Positions 1 through 9,546 of a stretch of DNA of 17,886 bases are shown here, piece after piece. How positions within the stretch are numbered: position 1 is the first letter of the stretch; each line of letters opens with the position of its first letter. Location of the stretch: contig PDUO01000154.1 in NCBI GenBank assembly GCA_003008705.1, positions 1 through 17,886 on the forward strand. The letters run 5' to 3'. Position numbers and translations under genes: made by a program. The notes beneath the pieces are model-generated. The model made no database searches. It was not told the DNA's origin and worked only from the letters and a program-made list of their open reading frames with translations. The stretch is from Pezicula radicicola (taxonomy: Eukaryota > Ascomycota > Leotiomycetes > Helotiales > Dermateaceae).

Positions 1-2495
1 AATTAAGTCTAAATAATTATATTTCTAATTATAATAAGAATATTATCTATAAATCTAATAAACTTTAATTTATTTCTAATAATTATTTATAGTACTATTC
101 TAGTATTATAAGTAATAAGAATATTAAACTAGATAACTATATTAAGAGTAATAATACTAACTTTTATCTTAGTATTAAAAGTAGTTTAGATATTAATAAG
201 CTTTATCCTTTTAGTAAGTATAATAATAACTTTTAGTATTAGTAAATAATAATCTAAATAGTTAGAATAACCTTCTATATATAGAGAATCTATTTTAGTT
301 TCTTCTTCTATTTTCTAAGGTATTTCTTTAAAAGAAAGTATATTAATATTACTTTTAATAATCTTTTTATAAGCTTTTTTATTTATTATTTTCTATATAG
401 TAAATACTAAGTTTACTAAGGATATTATCTCTCTTAAAGTAAAACTAGATAATATTAATATTTAGTCTAAAAGTTTATTTATAGTTCCTTTATAAGTATA
501 ATTTATTTTTAATAAAGTACTAAAGACTCTATAGTTTCTAAATAGTTTTAATATCTTAGTAACTTTTAATAGTTTTCTAATAAGTATAAATTCTTATACT
601 TTAAATATAATAGTATTATTATCTTTATTATCTTTATTAAATATATTATAAAAGAATCTAATTATATATTTCTAAAGAGCTTTAACTTATTTATATAAAG
701 TTTACTTATATAGTTTCTCTTAAAGAGTTTATTCTTTATTATATAGTATCTATTATTTACTAGTTTTCTTTAATTTTATAAATACTAATTTAATATTAAC
801 TTCTTTAGTAATTATTTCTTAAACTAATATAAGTTACTTTTTAGTTAAATTAGTTTTATTTAGTAAGTTTAATAGATTATAATTATTTTTAAATACTTTA
901 ATATTTCTAACTATACTTTTATTAGCTTTAGTCTAAGCTTATAAGACTATCTTATAATTTTAAACTTCTTCTTATAGTATTAATTCTTATTACTTTAGAA
1001 TATAGTTATACTTAGTATTTAATATTCTTAGAATAATCTAATTCTAGTATAATAAGTTATTATTAAATTAAATAAGTATTCTAGACTTATTTAGATTCTA
1101 GAGTTTAATATAAATATAATTATTATTATTAGATTTATAAATAACTCTCTTTCTAATAAATAACTTATAATTATAATATTAATTTATATACTTATATAGA
1201 GCTTAGAGTCTTATACTAGTTACTTAAATATTCTTATATTATTTATAAACTTTATTATTATAATAATCTTTTCTATAATCTAAAAATACTCTATAATTAA
1301 TATTATATATAAATTCCTTATCTATATACTTATTATTATAGACTAGTTCTATAGTATTAATATATATTATCTTTCTTTTTAGAGTTACTCTTTTAATTAT
1401 TACTTATAGTATATATAACTTATTTAAACCTTTAGTAATTTTATTAATTTTCTAGTTTATTATTTTCCTTATAAAGGTAATAATTATATAAATAAGAGAT
1501 AATACTAGTTTTAGTTATTTAACTTTCTTCTTAGGTTTCCTTTTCTTAGTATAAAATATTTCTCTAGTATAAAATTCTTTTAGATTAGTATTTAGTTTAT
1601 TAAATCTAATAAGTAACTCCTTTATCCTTTATTCTTAAATAAGATTATTTATATCTTAGAGTACTATATAATTATTCTTAATATAAGTATAGATTTCTTT
1701 AAAAGATTTTATATTATTTAAGTTAAACTTAGTTCCTTTTAAGGTATATTTTATAATTTTAACCTTAAGGTTATTAAATAAAATATATAGAAATTTAAAG
1801 ATTAAAACTTTCTTTATAATATTTTTATTTATAAGATACTTAGTTCTAATATTATAAAACTTTTAATAATAGTTATAGACTTAGCTTTAACTAATATTTC
1901 TATTCTTAGAATAAGTTTTAAATTTTTAAATATACTTTTTAAAATATTCTAGTATATATAATAGTTATTTAGAGTTATTATTTTAATATTCTTTAAATAA
2001 TACCTTTTAGAAATTAAGTTAATTTATAAAGTATTTATATTCTAGTATTTATTTAATCTCCTTTCTAAAGGTAATAAAAGAGTATTTAATAATTTACTTC
2101 TTTTTCTTATTATTATTATTAATATTATAATTCTTAAAGTATTAGTTTAATAACTTTAAATAAGATATTACTTTTTTCTCTTTAAAATAAGAATTACTAT
2201 ATCTATTAAAGACTAGTATAGAATAATAATAAATTATTTTAGTTTAAATATCTAAGTAAAATAATAAAATAATAAATAAAGACCTAGATTAATTATTAGA
2301 TAAAGAGTTAAATCCTAAATTAGAAGTTTTTATAGGTTTCTTACTCTTATCTATAAAAAGATTATATAGTTTAATAGAGATACTAGAGCTTAAGTTTATT
2401 CTTAGTTTTATTATAGTATTTAAAAATAAAGAGTATAAATTAATATATAATAATAAANTATTAAGTATTATTTAATATTTAATTTATTTTAAATC

Positions 2496-2527
2496 TTTTT
2501 TATAATACTTCTTTTTTATAATACTTC
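2496..2527. repeat. 16-bp tandem duplication inside the AT block
   Basis: Two adjacent identical 16-bp units, each a run of T followed by ATAATACTTC, at 2496-2511 and 2512-2527. It is a small local duplication, probably replication slippage, inside the mutated repeat block. No function is suggested. Confidence 0.6.
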
Positions 2528-3601
2528 TCTTTTTTAATTATTAAAAAGGTTTTCTTTTATTTAAATTATAAACTTAAACTTATAATAAACTAATATACTA
2601 AAGAGTTATATATTATATATCTTTTTATTATATAATTTTCTAGTATTTTAAAATCTTTTACTTTTTAAATTCTATTTTAAATCTACTTAGAGAGTAATAG
2701 TTATCTCTAATTAAATATATCTTTATAGTTTTTAAAATTAGAATATTATCTAGAGTTATAAAATTTTATAGTCTAGTAGAGAGGATTAAGTAAATAACTC
2801 TCTAATAGTATATTATTAGTTTTATAAATAATAGATTTTTATATAAAGAGATAGAGAATTCTTTTTATATAAGTTATTATAGATTTAAATTTAAATAATT
2901 TATTATTTATTTATAATAAACTATATATTAATATTATTATATCTTAATTCTATAAGATTTATTTATCTACTTCTTATTTCTTTTTTTATTAATTCTAAAG
3001 AAGTAATAAAGAGTTTTTATAAATAATACCTCTTTATCTCTCTTTATAGAACTAATAGATTATTAGTAATAAATAGATTTATTATTAAATACTATAGTTT
3101 TTTATCTACTCTCTATATAGGTTATTAAATAATATATAAGAGAGTAAATCTCTAAACTATATATATAGAAATATAGAATATAAAGTAAAGAGTAAAATAA
3201 GATAATAAATAAATATAGAATATAATTATATAATATAATTAAAATTATTAATATTATTAAAGATAGAGTTAGTATAAAAGAATATTAAATTATTATATTT
3301 TTTAAAGTTTCTTACTTAGTTTTTATATAGTAATTTAAACTAAGTCTAATTATTTAACTAAAAATTAAACTTACTCTAATATACTAATACTCTTTAATAA
3401 GTTATAATAAACTTATTATAAAAGAAACTATTATTATATAAATTTAATTATAATTTATACCTTAAGTTCTAAAGCTTATTAATTAGAATTTATAAGGTTT
3501 TCTCTATTAACTTTTTAGTATTCTCTTATATAATTATATATAATAATATTAAGTTTTATATATTAAGGTTCTTTTAATAATAGTTAGAGTTTTTAAAGAA
3601 A

Positions 3602-3670
3602 TTATAATAATAATTATAAATAAACTTAATTAACTTTTTATTAAGTTTATAATTATAATAATTATTATAA
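3602..3670. repeat. Imperfect inverted repeat, arms about 30 bp
   Basis: The left arm at 3602-3630 is nearly the reverse complement of the right arm at 3640-3670, with about 9 bases between. The inner 11 bp (ATAAACTTAAT and its complement) match exactly; the outer part needs a small gap. It could be a relic of a hairpin or terminal inverted repeat. In DNA this rich in A and T a chance palindrome is also possible. Confidence 0.4.
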
Positions 3671-5588
3671 ACTAAACCTTTTAATATAATAAGAAATACT
3701 AGTTTATATCTCTCTAGTAATAAATTAACTTTTATATAAATATTATAAAAAATTATTAATTTAAAATTAAAATTATTATTATTATTATTATACTTCTAAT
3801 TATCTATATATAACTTTATTACTATTACTAGCTCTCTTATATATATTTATAATTATACTAATAAGCTTCTTATATCTTAATAGTTTTAGAGAGGTATTAT
3901 TTATTTATAAGAAGAAGAGAGAGAAAGAAAAAGAGTTAATTCTAGTTATTTATTATAATCTAGATAGTTTATATATAAGGTTTTAAAGAGGGTTAGTTTC
4001 TTATTAGTAGATATAAATAAATAGTTTTTAATAACTCTAGTTTATACTAACTTATATAAATTACTAATAGTTTATAAGTAATACTTAAGGTAAAGGTATT
4101 TAAGGTATACCTAGTATCTTAATCTATATATTCTTATTCTTATTATATTCTTATAAATAGCTTTAATCTCTTTATTAGTTTACTTATATAGTTTCTCTTC
4201 TTTTAAAATAACTATAAGGGTATCTAAGATTAAGATATACTTACTATAAGAAGGTATATAAACTCCTTATATAAGTAGTTATTTCTTAAGTATACTATTT
4301 ATCTTAGAGTTAAACTATATAAAATCTTTCTTAGTTTATTCTTTAAAGTTATATTAAAAGATTCTTTAGAGATAGTAATTAATATTATTATTAATATTAT
4401 AAGAGTAAGTTTTTATAACTATATACTCTTAAATTTCTTCTAATATTACTATCTTATTTACTAGATTAATTTTATTTTTTTAGTATTTAATCTTCTTCTT
4501 CTATTCTTATTTTTTATTTACTATTATTTATAAAGATAGAATAATTAATATCTAGTATATTTTAAGGTTATTATTATCTTTTAAAAGATTAAATAACTTT
4601 TTAATTTATATATCTATTAATTAGTATTAGTATATTTATTATACTAGTATATTAGATTATTAATCTTTATTAACTTATCTAATATATTTTATTAATACTT
4701 CTTACTTAGTTTACTTATATATAGATTTATTAATATTAGATTTAATTAGTTACTAATAACTAATAACTAAGAGAGTAATTCTTATAGTTAAAACTATCTA
4801 TTAGATTATTTCTAATTAGACTTAGTCTTAGTATAAACTACTAGCTTCTAATTAGCTAGGGTAATAAGGTTTAATATATAAAATAATTAAATAATTAAAA
4901 TACTAGATATTAATATTATAATACTAAGAGAACTAGTATTATAATTATTTTATTAATCTTTTTATAAAAGAACCTCTAAGAATAATATAAGTAAACTAAG
5001 ATATATAGTATTAAGTAAAGAAGTTAAGATTTATATAAGATTAATTATAATTAAAACCTTTATTAATTATATTAATTAATTATATTATTATTAATAAATA
5101 CTATATAATCTTAAATAATACTTTTTAGTTTTAATTAAAATTATAATAATTAAATAAACTAATATTTAAAAGAGTATATCTAATAATAACTTTATTATTA
5201 TAAAATAAAAGAGAATAAAAATATTTATAATAAAGTTATTTAATAAATAATATAATAGAGAACTAAGATTAAGAATAAATAATAAATACTTCTTTTAAAT
5301 ATAAAATTAAAGAATCTCTTTAAATAAGTAATCTCTAGTACTATCTCTTATATAGTATATATTTAGTTTTTATATAGATATAATATAAGCTTTTATTTAA
5401 GTATTAAATATATACTACTTCCTAGTCTTTATAAATATATATAAGGAAATTTAAGGCTCTACTAACTATAAAGTAATAAAACTATATATAGAGGTAAAAT
5501 TATATAGTTATAGAGTAGGAAGTATATATAAATTATATATACTTTTATATAGACTAATTACATCTATACTAAATATTATTTATTAGCG

Positions 5589-6578
5589 ATATACACGTAC
5601 TACTACACCCCTGGCCTAGATCTATACCACATAGGAGATAGCTCTAATCCCATCAATAAGGCTATACTCTATCCCGCCCAGATCTAATGTATATATCAGT
5701 CCCATCTCTGTAAAAACAACGGAATCATCTAAGAAAGTAAAATACGTTGAATTCACCAACTCAATCTCTGCTCTCTAGCCTATAAGATGTTTCTAAGCCG
5801 TAGCCTAAGCAAGATTGTTCAACCGTGTATAGTTTACTCTCCTAAATCGGAGGAATAGTTGGTTAATGCTTATAGTAAGTTAAGACCCGGACAAAGGGCT
5901 ATCGAGATTACAACCTCCGATTATACAGTAGTCTTTTCCTATAGCTTGGAGTATCGTTGCTCCTCCCAGTAAATATCCGAACATCGCTACATTATTGTTC
6001 TCTAATTTCCAGTACACAATACAGGGGATTTGTTTAATAAAGGATAAGTTACCTGGCTAGTCGAGAACAAAACTCGTGTCTTTAGTCCGAACATCGAGGG
6101 CTTGGGTATTACCGTCGATACCGATACCAAACACTAGTTTACCGTCTGGGAACTCTATGATTTACGCGTTGTAGGGGTGGTCCATGGCCACAACGAAGTA
6201 GCTATAGCTTGTAATACCCTCAAGGAGGATCTAGGACGCTTCTCGACTTAAGCCTAGGCCTGGCGAGAAGAGGATAATTAGGAGGTCTTGAATCTCCTTG
6301 ACGCGTACGTTCGTATATGATTGGGTGCGAATTTGTTCGAGGAAACCTACTGGGAAACCGAGGAATTAGTCTACAACTACTGCAAGCGCTGTAGGAAGGT
6401 ATACTGCGAAAGGGTGGTGCTAGTCGGTCGTTGGGTAGAAGGCGGAGAGCATGAGACGGCGATGCTGTAGTGTTGGAGTATAGGGATCGAGACGGCTGTT
6501 GTCGGTTACTTTGAGAGATATTGACCCTACTGCGTACGGACCTGGGAGCGCAGGGAGGGGGACACCGTTCCTTTCCAC
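5589..6578 (-). pseudogene. PAF-acetylhydrolase-like alpha/beta hydrolase, RIP-destroyed
   Basis: One uninterrupted minus-strand frame of about 330 codons resembles fungal platelet-activating-factor acetylhydrolase-type lipases. Landmarks in order are LPALPGPYAVGSISLKVTD near the start, FSPGLGLSR, YFVVAMDHPYNA, EFPDGKLVFG, a GG-A-T stretch after the nucleophile elbow, IIGGCNLDSPL, NSTYFTF and IDGIRA at the end. Family members hydrolyse ester bonds of phospholipids or other small esters. This copy cannot work: eleven in-frame stops, all TAA or TAG, start at 6420, 6366, 6231, 6162, 6057, 5880, 5805, 5793, 5775, 5622 and 5616. The elbow, normally G-H-S-x-G-G, reads G-Y-L-L-G-G, so the Ser codon is now TTA (5970-5972) and the His codon TAT (5973-5975). 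Each is one C-to-T step at CpA. No frameshift is seen. No ATG is visible at the 5' end, where TGA occupies 6579-6581. The 3' end runs to the edge of the AT block. Confidence 0.85.
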
Positions 6579-6617
6579 TCAAAAGAACGGTCGATCAAGG
6601 CGAAGGATCTATCAGAT

Positions 6618-7149
6618 ATGGTTCGTTCTCGTGATCCACCTCAGTTAGACAGTAGGGAAGAGTTGTGGCTCAACGAAGATATTGGAGTAGCCCACTCAGC
6701 CCTTGCCGTGGAAGCAGTAGCTGCAGAAGCGGCGGTCCAAGGCGTGGTACGCCAACAAAAGGATGTCTCCAAGCTTCTTATTAAGGATAGTGTCTGTTAC
6801 GGAGTTGAGTGCGTTGGCGGAATAACCATCACGGCAGAAACAACAATTGTAGCCATGGGTCCCTGGACTCCGGCACTCCTCGAAAGCTCGAACATTCAAC
6901 TTCCGCAGGGTGACTTCTTTTGTGTTACTGCCATTGGCGTTGCGACACTCCCTCTCGACGAAGATAAATATGAAAAATTCAAGTCAATGCCGATTCTAAT
7001 CGCGGAGCCTGGTACGCCAAAGTCATTTAATTTGAACTTTAAATGTCTAACATGCTATAGGAGAAGTGGAAGCAACACAGAGGTTTCAATCGCAGGCAAT
7101 ACCAAGATTTGAGGAGGAAGATGAAGAAATGGAGGTGAAGGTAGAGTAG
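6618..7149 (+). pseudogene. Truncated FAD-dependent amine/amino-acid oxidase fragment (DAO family)
   Basis: The frame from ATG 6618 encodes a middle segment typical of fungal fructosyl-amino-acid oxidase or sarcosine-oxidase-like flavoproteins: WLNEDIGVAHSALAVEAVAAEA, then KLLIKDSVCYGVEC, AMGPWTPALLE and PILIAEPG. Such enzymes oxidise the C-N bond of amines with FAD. The N-terminal Rossmann GxGxxG that holds FAD is missing, and so is the C-terminal catalytic part, so only about a third of a usual 430-450 residue enzyme remains. A good 49-nt intron (7012-7060: GTACGC donor, CTAAC branch, CTATAG acceptor) joins 6618-7011 to 7061-7149 and gives 160 residues ending in an acidic tail; read through without splicing, the frame stops at 7112. 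Unlike the neighbouring hydrolase it has no internal stops and keeps CAA/CAG codons. It lies head to head with that gene, so the 5' loss probably marks a rearrangement junction near 6580-6617. Confidence 0.65.
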
Positions 7150-7381
7150 TTCTAAGGGAGAGGCAACCATGCTCAGGCTGAGCCTCTAGGCACGATCAGT
7201 TGCGGCTGGCGAGTTTTTAAGCCCGGGAGTAATGGCTAACACCGGAACAGGTGGGATAGCTTATAGCCCAGAGCGAGAAGCTTACACAATTAACTTAACA
7301 TATCTTAACTTAACTTATTTTAGTAGGCAGATCGGTACGAAGTTGAAGAGGTCATGGAACCTCTTACCGAAAGAGCAGATC
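7150..7381. other. Intergenic stretch with a small palindrome
   Basis: No gene seen. GCTCAG-G-CTGAGC at 7171-7183 is a perfect 6-bp-arm palindrome, nested within GAGGC...GCCTC. TAACTTAAC motifs are repeated around 7288-7317. No function can be assigned. Confidence 0.4.
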
Positions 7382-7806
7382 TTATTCACATTTGGAGAGC
7401 GCGGGTGACCTCTTGGTCTCGATAGCAGTGGCGTTCCCAATCATAATCCAAGAGCAGTTGGTGAGGGTATTGGAGATGACTAGAGCTATATTAGGCTACG
7501 AGAAATGGGCGTCGGCCACAAACATTGTGCCTACAGCAGTTACTAGTGGATTTTAGGGACGGCTCTATAGCATCTCGTCGTTCGGCCCTATGACGACGTC
7601 GAATTTTTGCTGTACAAATAACTCCGCGCGAGGATTGCCTTGTTTTCGCAATACACCAGGACACGCTCTCGGTGGCACCTTAGAAACGGCCGACTCAGGT
7701 GCTAAAGAGGCGGTATCAACTCTTATTAAAAAGGGATTTGTAGTTCTAATAACCTTTGCATTTACACGAAGACTAGGGAAACCCCAGGTAAATCCTAGGG
7801 CTAAGT
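7382..7806 (-). pseudogene. Possible decayed coding relic, family unknown
   Basis: A single minus-strand frame stays open for about 80 codons from 7806 and then continues through TAG at 7565, TAA at 7553 and TAG at 7496 to a TAA at 7382. The residue content looks protein-like, for example VSKVPPRACPGVLRKQGNPR and NIALVISNTLTNCSWIMIGN. I do not recognise the family. All breaks are TAA or TAG, as in the clearer pseudogenes here, which is the main reason to list it. The opposite strand also has a 72-codon frame (7590-7808), so the openness may be chance. There is no recognisable start or promoter. Confidence 0.25.
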
Positions 7807-7841
7807 GAAGTACTGTCTAAGCACACGGAATTATTATATCC

Positions 7842-8076
7842 GTATTAAGCGTTGTTTTATATTTTGTACATATAATATATAATACGTTTCTGTTTTACGT
7901 AGTATAATGCTTATAATAAGCAATGCGTTTATTTTTATATTTTGTACGTATAATATACAATGCATTTCTGTTTTACGTAGTATAATGCTAATAAGTAATA
8001 CGTTTGTTTTATATTTTGTACGTATAATATACAATGCATTTCTGTTTTACGTAGTATAATGCTTATAATAAGTAAC
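7842..8076 (+). repeat. Subtelomeric tandem repeat, about 3 units of 74-78 bp
   Basis: The block opens with GTATTAAGCGTT and then has three units anchored by TTTTATATTTTGTAC starting at 7855, 7933 and 8007, so the spacing is 78 and 74 bp. Each unit continues with GTATAATATACAATGC, a CTGTTTTACGTAGTATAATGC segment and, in two units, the perfect palindrome GCTTAT-A-ATAAGC. The same sequence in the same orientation, with the same GTATTAAGCGTT opening, lies directly beside the telomere at 17575-17690. It is therefore a subtelomeric repeat with an internal copy about 9.6 kb from the telomere. Short minus-strand open frames across it have the same periodicity and are not genes. Confidence 0.9.
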
Positions 8077-8091
8077 TTAGTATATAGAAGC

Positions 8092-8108
8092 CTACTACTA
8101 CTACTACT
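8092..8108. repeat. CTA trinucleotide microsatellite
   Basis: About six CTA units directly downstream of the subtelomeric repeat array. It is a simple-sequence tract with no coding context. Confidence 0.7.
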
Positions 8109-8115
8109 GGAATAA

Positions 8116-8290
8116 GGGTTGTGCGTGTTATGTCGTAACCCGACCAAACTAGCCTATACTTTAATGAGGGTTGCGCCAGAACTATGCGTGTTATATGATA
8201 ACCCCTATTGTAGCTCGTGTACGCGTAAGGGATACATTAGAACTTGGACGTGTTCTGTTGTAGAGTTCATTTTCTTGTTAGATGTTGAAG
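8116..8290. repeat. Diverged 63-bp tandem repeat, three copies with hairpin arms
   Basis: Related cores sit at 8122 (TGCGTGTTATGTCGT), 8185 (TGCGTGTTATATGAT) and 8248 (GACGTGTTCTGTTGT), exactly 63 bp apart. The copies differ a lot outside the core; the second and third share AGAACT just before it. Each core lies between short complementary arms: GGGTT...AACCC at 8116-8141 and 8168-8204, GAACT...AGTTC at 8240-8268. Because 63 is a multiple of three, translation on either strand gives a 21-residue period, but no convincing gene is visible. It may be a coding relic of a repeat protein or non-coding subtelomeric DNA. Confidence 0.5.
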
Positions 8291-8381
8291 AATTTATTTA
8301 TTTAGATCAGGAACCTGCTATAAGACTAGTGCCCAAATCTATACTCTTCTGAAATAACTTCTACTAGCGACTTTGATCTAT

Positions 8382-8690
8382 CTACACTTCAGCTATACGG
8401 ATATTTCGGGTGGCTTCGACCCCTTCTAATGCTAAGCGAGCCTTGGCGAGATCCTCCTTTAGGGGCGCAGTAGACGGAACGGGTGGAGGCGACACAACAA
8501 CACACACACAGTGGGAATGAACGAACGTCAGGTAAGCGCTGTAGATGTTGAATGGGAAAGGTTGCCAAGATTCCTTTAATTTCATGATGTAGATCTCGTG
8601 GTTCTGCCTCAAACAAAGATTGGATCAAAACAATAAGATCTATTTGAAGCTCTATGCAGAGGTGTGGGGGATGTAAGCATGTAGAAATGT
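8382..8690 (-). pseudogene. Possible two-exon gene fragment, family unknown
   Basis: A minus-strand frame open from about 8690 down to about 8540 reads LFEAEPRDLHHEIKGILATF and then IQHLQRLPD. In another frame, KEDLAKARLALEGVEATRN runs to a TAG at 8382-8384. A GT...AG intron of roughly 70 nt could join them (start near GACGTTCGT, end near CCCTAAAG) and would remove a GT-rich/CA-repeat stretch around 8495-8515. I do not recognise the product. No ATG opens the first part, so it is either the 3' end of a truncated gene or a relic. It lies upstream of, and divergent from, the secreted-protein gene at 8810. The splice model is an inference. Confidence 0.3.
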
Positions 8691-8706
8691 GTATTGTGGT
8701 GTGAAG

Positions 8707-8714
8707 TATATATA
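8707..8714 (+). promoter_or_regulatory. TATA-like element upstream of the 8810 gene
   Basis: TATATATA lies about 100 bp before the ATG at 8810, followed by a pyrimidine-rich leader and an ATG context of CCAAAATGG. Position and composition fit a fungal core promoter. Subtelomeric A/T richness makes a chance match possible. Confidence 0.4.
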
Positions 8715-8809
8715 CTGCTTATCATTCGCTGTTGATCGGCTTCAATCATCAGAACCAGTACTCACAAGTCTTACAATATTTCATCCCCTACGCTACTTTT
8801 ACAGCCAAA

Positions 8810-9546
8810 ATGGTTCAACTCACCAATCTCACCAAAGGGCTGGCCCTTCTCTCTCTGGCCCTAAACGTCACCGCAGCACCCAACAGACTCGAGCTCCAAA
8901 GTCGCGACATCATGACCTTCGACGAGATATATCGCCGCGACACGCCCACCCACTGCGTCGACGACCCGCTCGACTCTCCATCAGCCGGAAACCTGAACTG
9001 CCAAGATCTCGGCGGTATCCCGCCTGGAAAGCGCCTTAGTTTGAGGGATGCAAACGGTCGCTTGTCGTGCGATCAGTGTTTGGGCTTGAATGGGAATAAG
9101 CCTGCTGTAACTGAGGAAGGGGTCACGGAGTGCTATATTACTACTGATACTAGTGGGGACCCAGGGGACAGGACTGCGTGCCCCGGGGACCCTGCTCCTA
9201 CGACCGTGAGTACCTTCAAGATTTGGATTGGGGTGGGGAGCAGAGCTAACCTGATGGACAGAATCCGGATGGCACGCCGGGGAAAGATGTTAGTGAGGAC
9301 ATCATGGATACTTATTGTGCGGTCGCCGGCAGTAAGGGTCTCTTCGGCTTTGCTACCTTTGCGGCGTGCTATGCGTATACGTTCGCCGAAGCGGGAAATA
9401 ATCCAATTGATCAAGCTGAAGCAGGAGCAAATTGTAAGTACTTATCTATGCAGTCTCCAAGGATCAGATACTGACTTATTTGTGTGCAAGTGATTTGTGA
9501 CACACTCTTCTTCGGCCTTTGCACGGCCATGGAGGGTCTCAATTGA
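8810..9546 (+). CDS. Small secreted cysteine-rich protein (207 aa), three exons, intact
   Basis: Exons 8810-9205, 9262-9433 and 9491-9546 join into 207 codons ending in TGA. Intron 1 (56 nt) has donor GTGAGT, branch CTAAC at 9246 and acceptor ACAG, phase 0. Intron 2 (57 nt) has donor GTAAGT, branch CTGAC at 9471 and acceptor CAAG. The ATG at 8810 was chosen because a signal peptide follows at once (residues 1 to about 23, hydrophobic GLALLSLALNVTAA); an in-frame ATG at 8732 would bury it. RR at 42-43 is a possible Kex2 site. The mature part has ten cysteines, at 49, 64, 87, 90, 108, 124, 151, 168, 192 and 200, enough for five disulfides. Residues 151-175 are hydrophobic and small-residue rich. 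I do not recognise the family. Size, secretion, even cysteine count and subtelomeric site fit an effector-like protein, but that is inference. It is the only gene here with no visible damage. Confidence 0.75.

Larger units (their letters stand above)
1..5560. repeat. Saturated RIP-type AT-rich block (dead repeats)
   Basis: Extremely AT-rich DNA; lines I counted by eye hold about 10-20% G+C. Reading through it I found no CA, TG or CG step. Every C is followed by T or C and every G is preceded by A or G, while GC (as in AGCT) survives. The first CA is at 5561-5562. Without TG there can be no ATG on either strand, so no gene can start here, and TAA/TAG stops fill every frame. This is the expected end point of repeat-induced point mutation, which turns CpA into TpA in duplicated DNA of Pezizomycotina. 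The block is therefore probably one or more ancient transposons, but so altered that I cannot name a family, find LTRs or find coding domains. One ambiguous base (N) lies at 2458. Confidence 0.9.

Noticed and set aside
5408..5532. Terminal inverted repeat (ACTTCCTA / TAGGAAGT) at the edge of the AT block
   Set aside because: The perfectly matching arms are only about 8 bp in very AT-rich DNA; chance is likely.
6220..6582. 120-codon minus-strand open frame
   Set aside because: It is an out-of-phase frame over the hydrolase pseudogene; the neighbouring phase carries the recognisable protein.
7590..7808. 72-codon plus-strand open frame
   Set aside because: No motif, signal peptide or homology cue; the opposite strand looks at least as protein-like.
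7842..8076. CRISPR-like array
   Set aside because: Whole units are repeated with no unique spacers, and the context is a eukaryotic subtelomere.
7834..8147. Minus-strand frames rich in Ile/Leu/Tyr (66 and 70 codons)
   Set aside because: They are translations of the 74-78 bp tandem repeat and show its periodicity.
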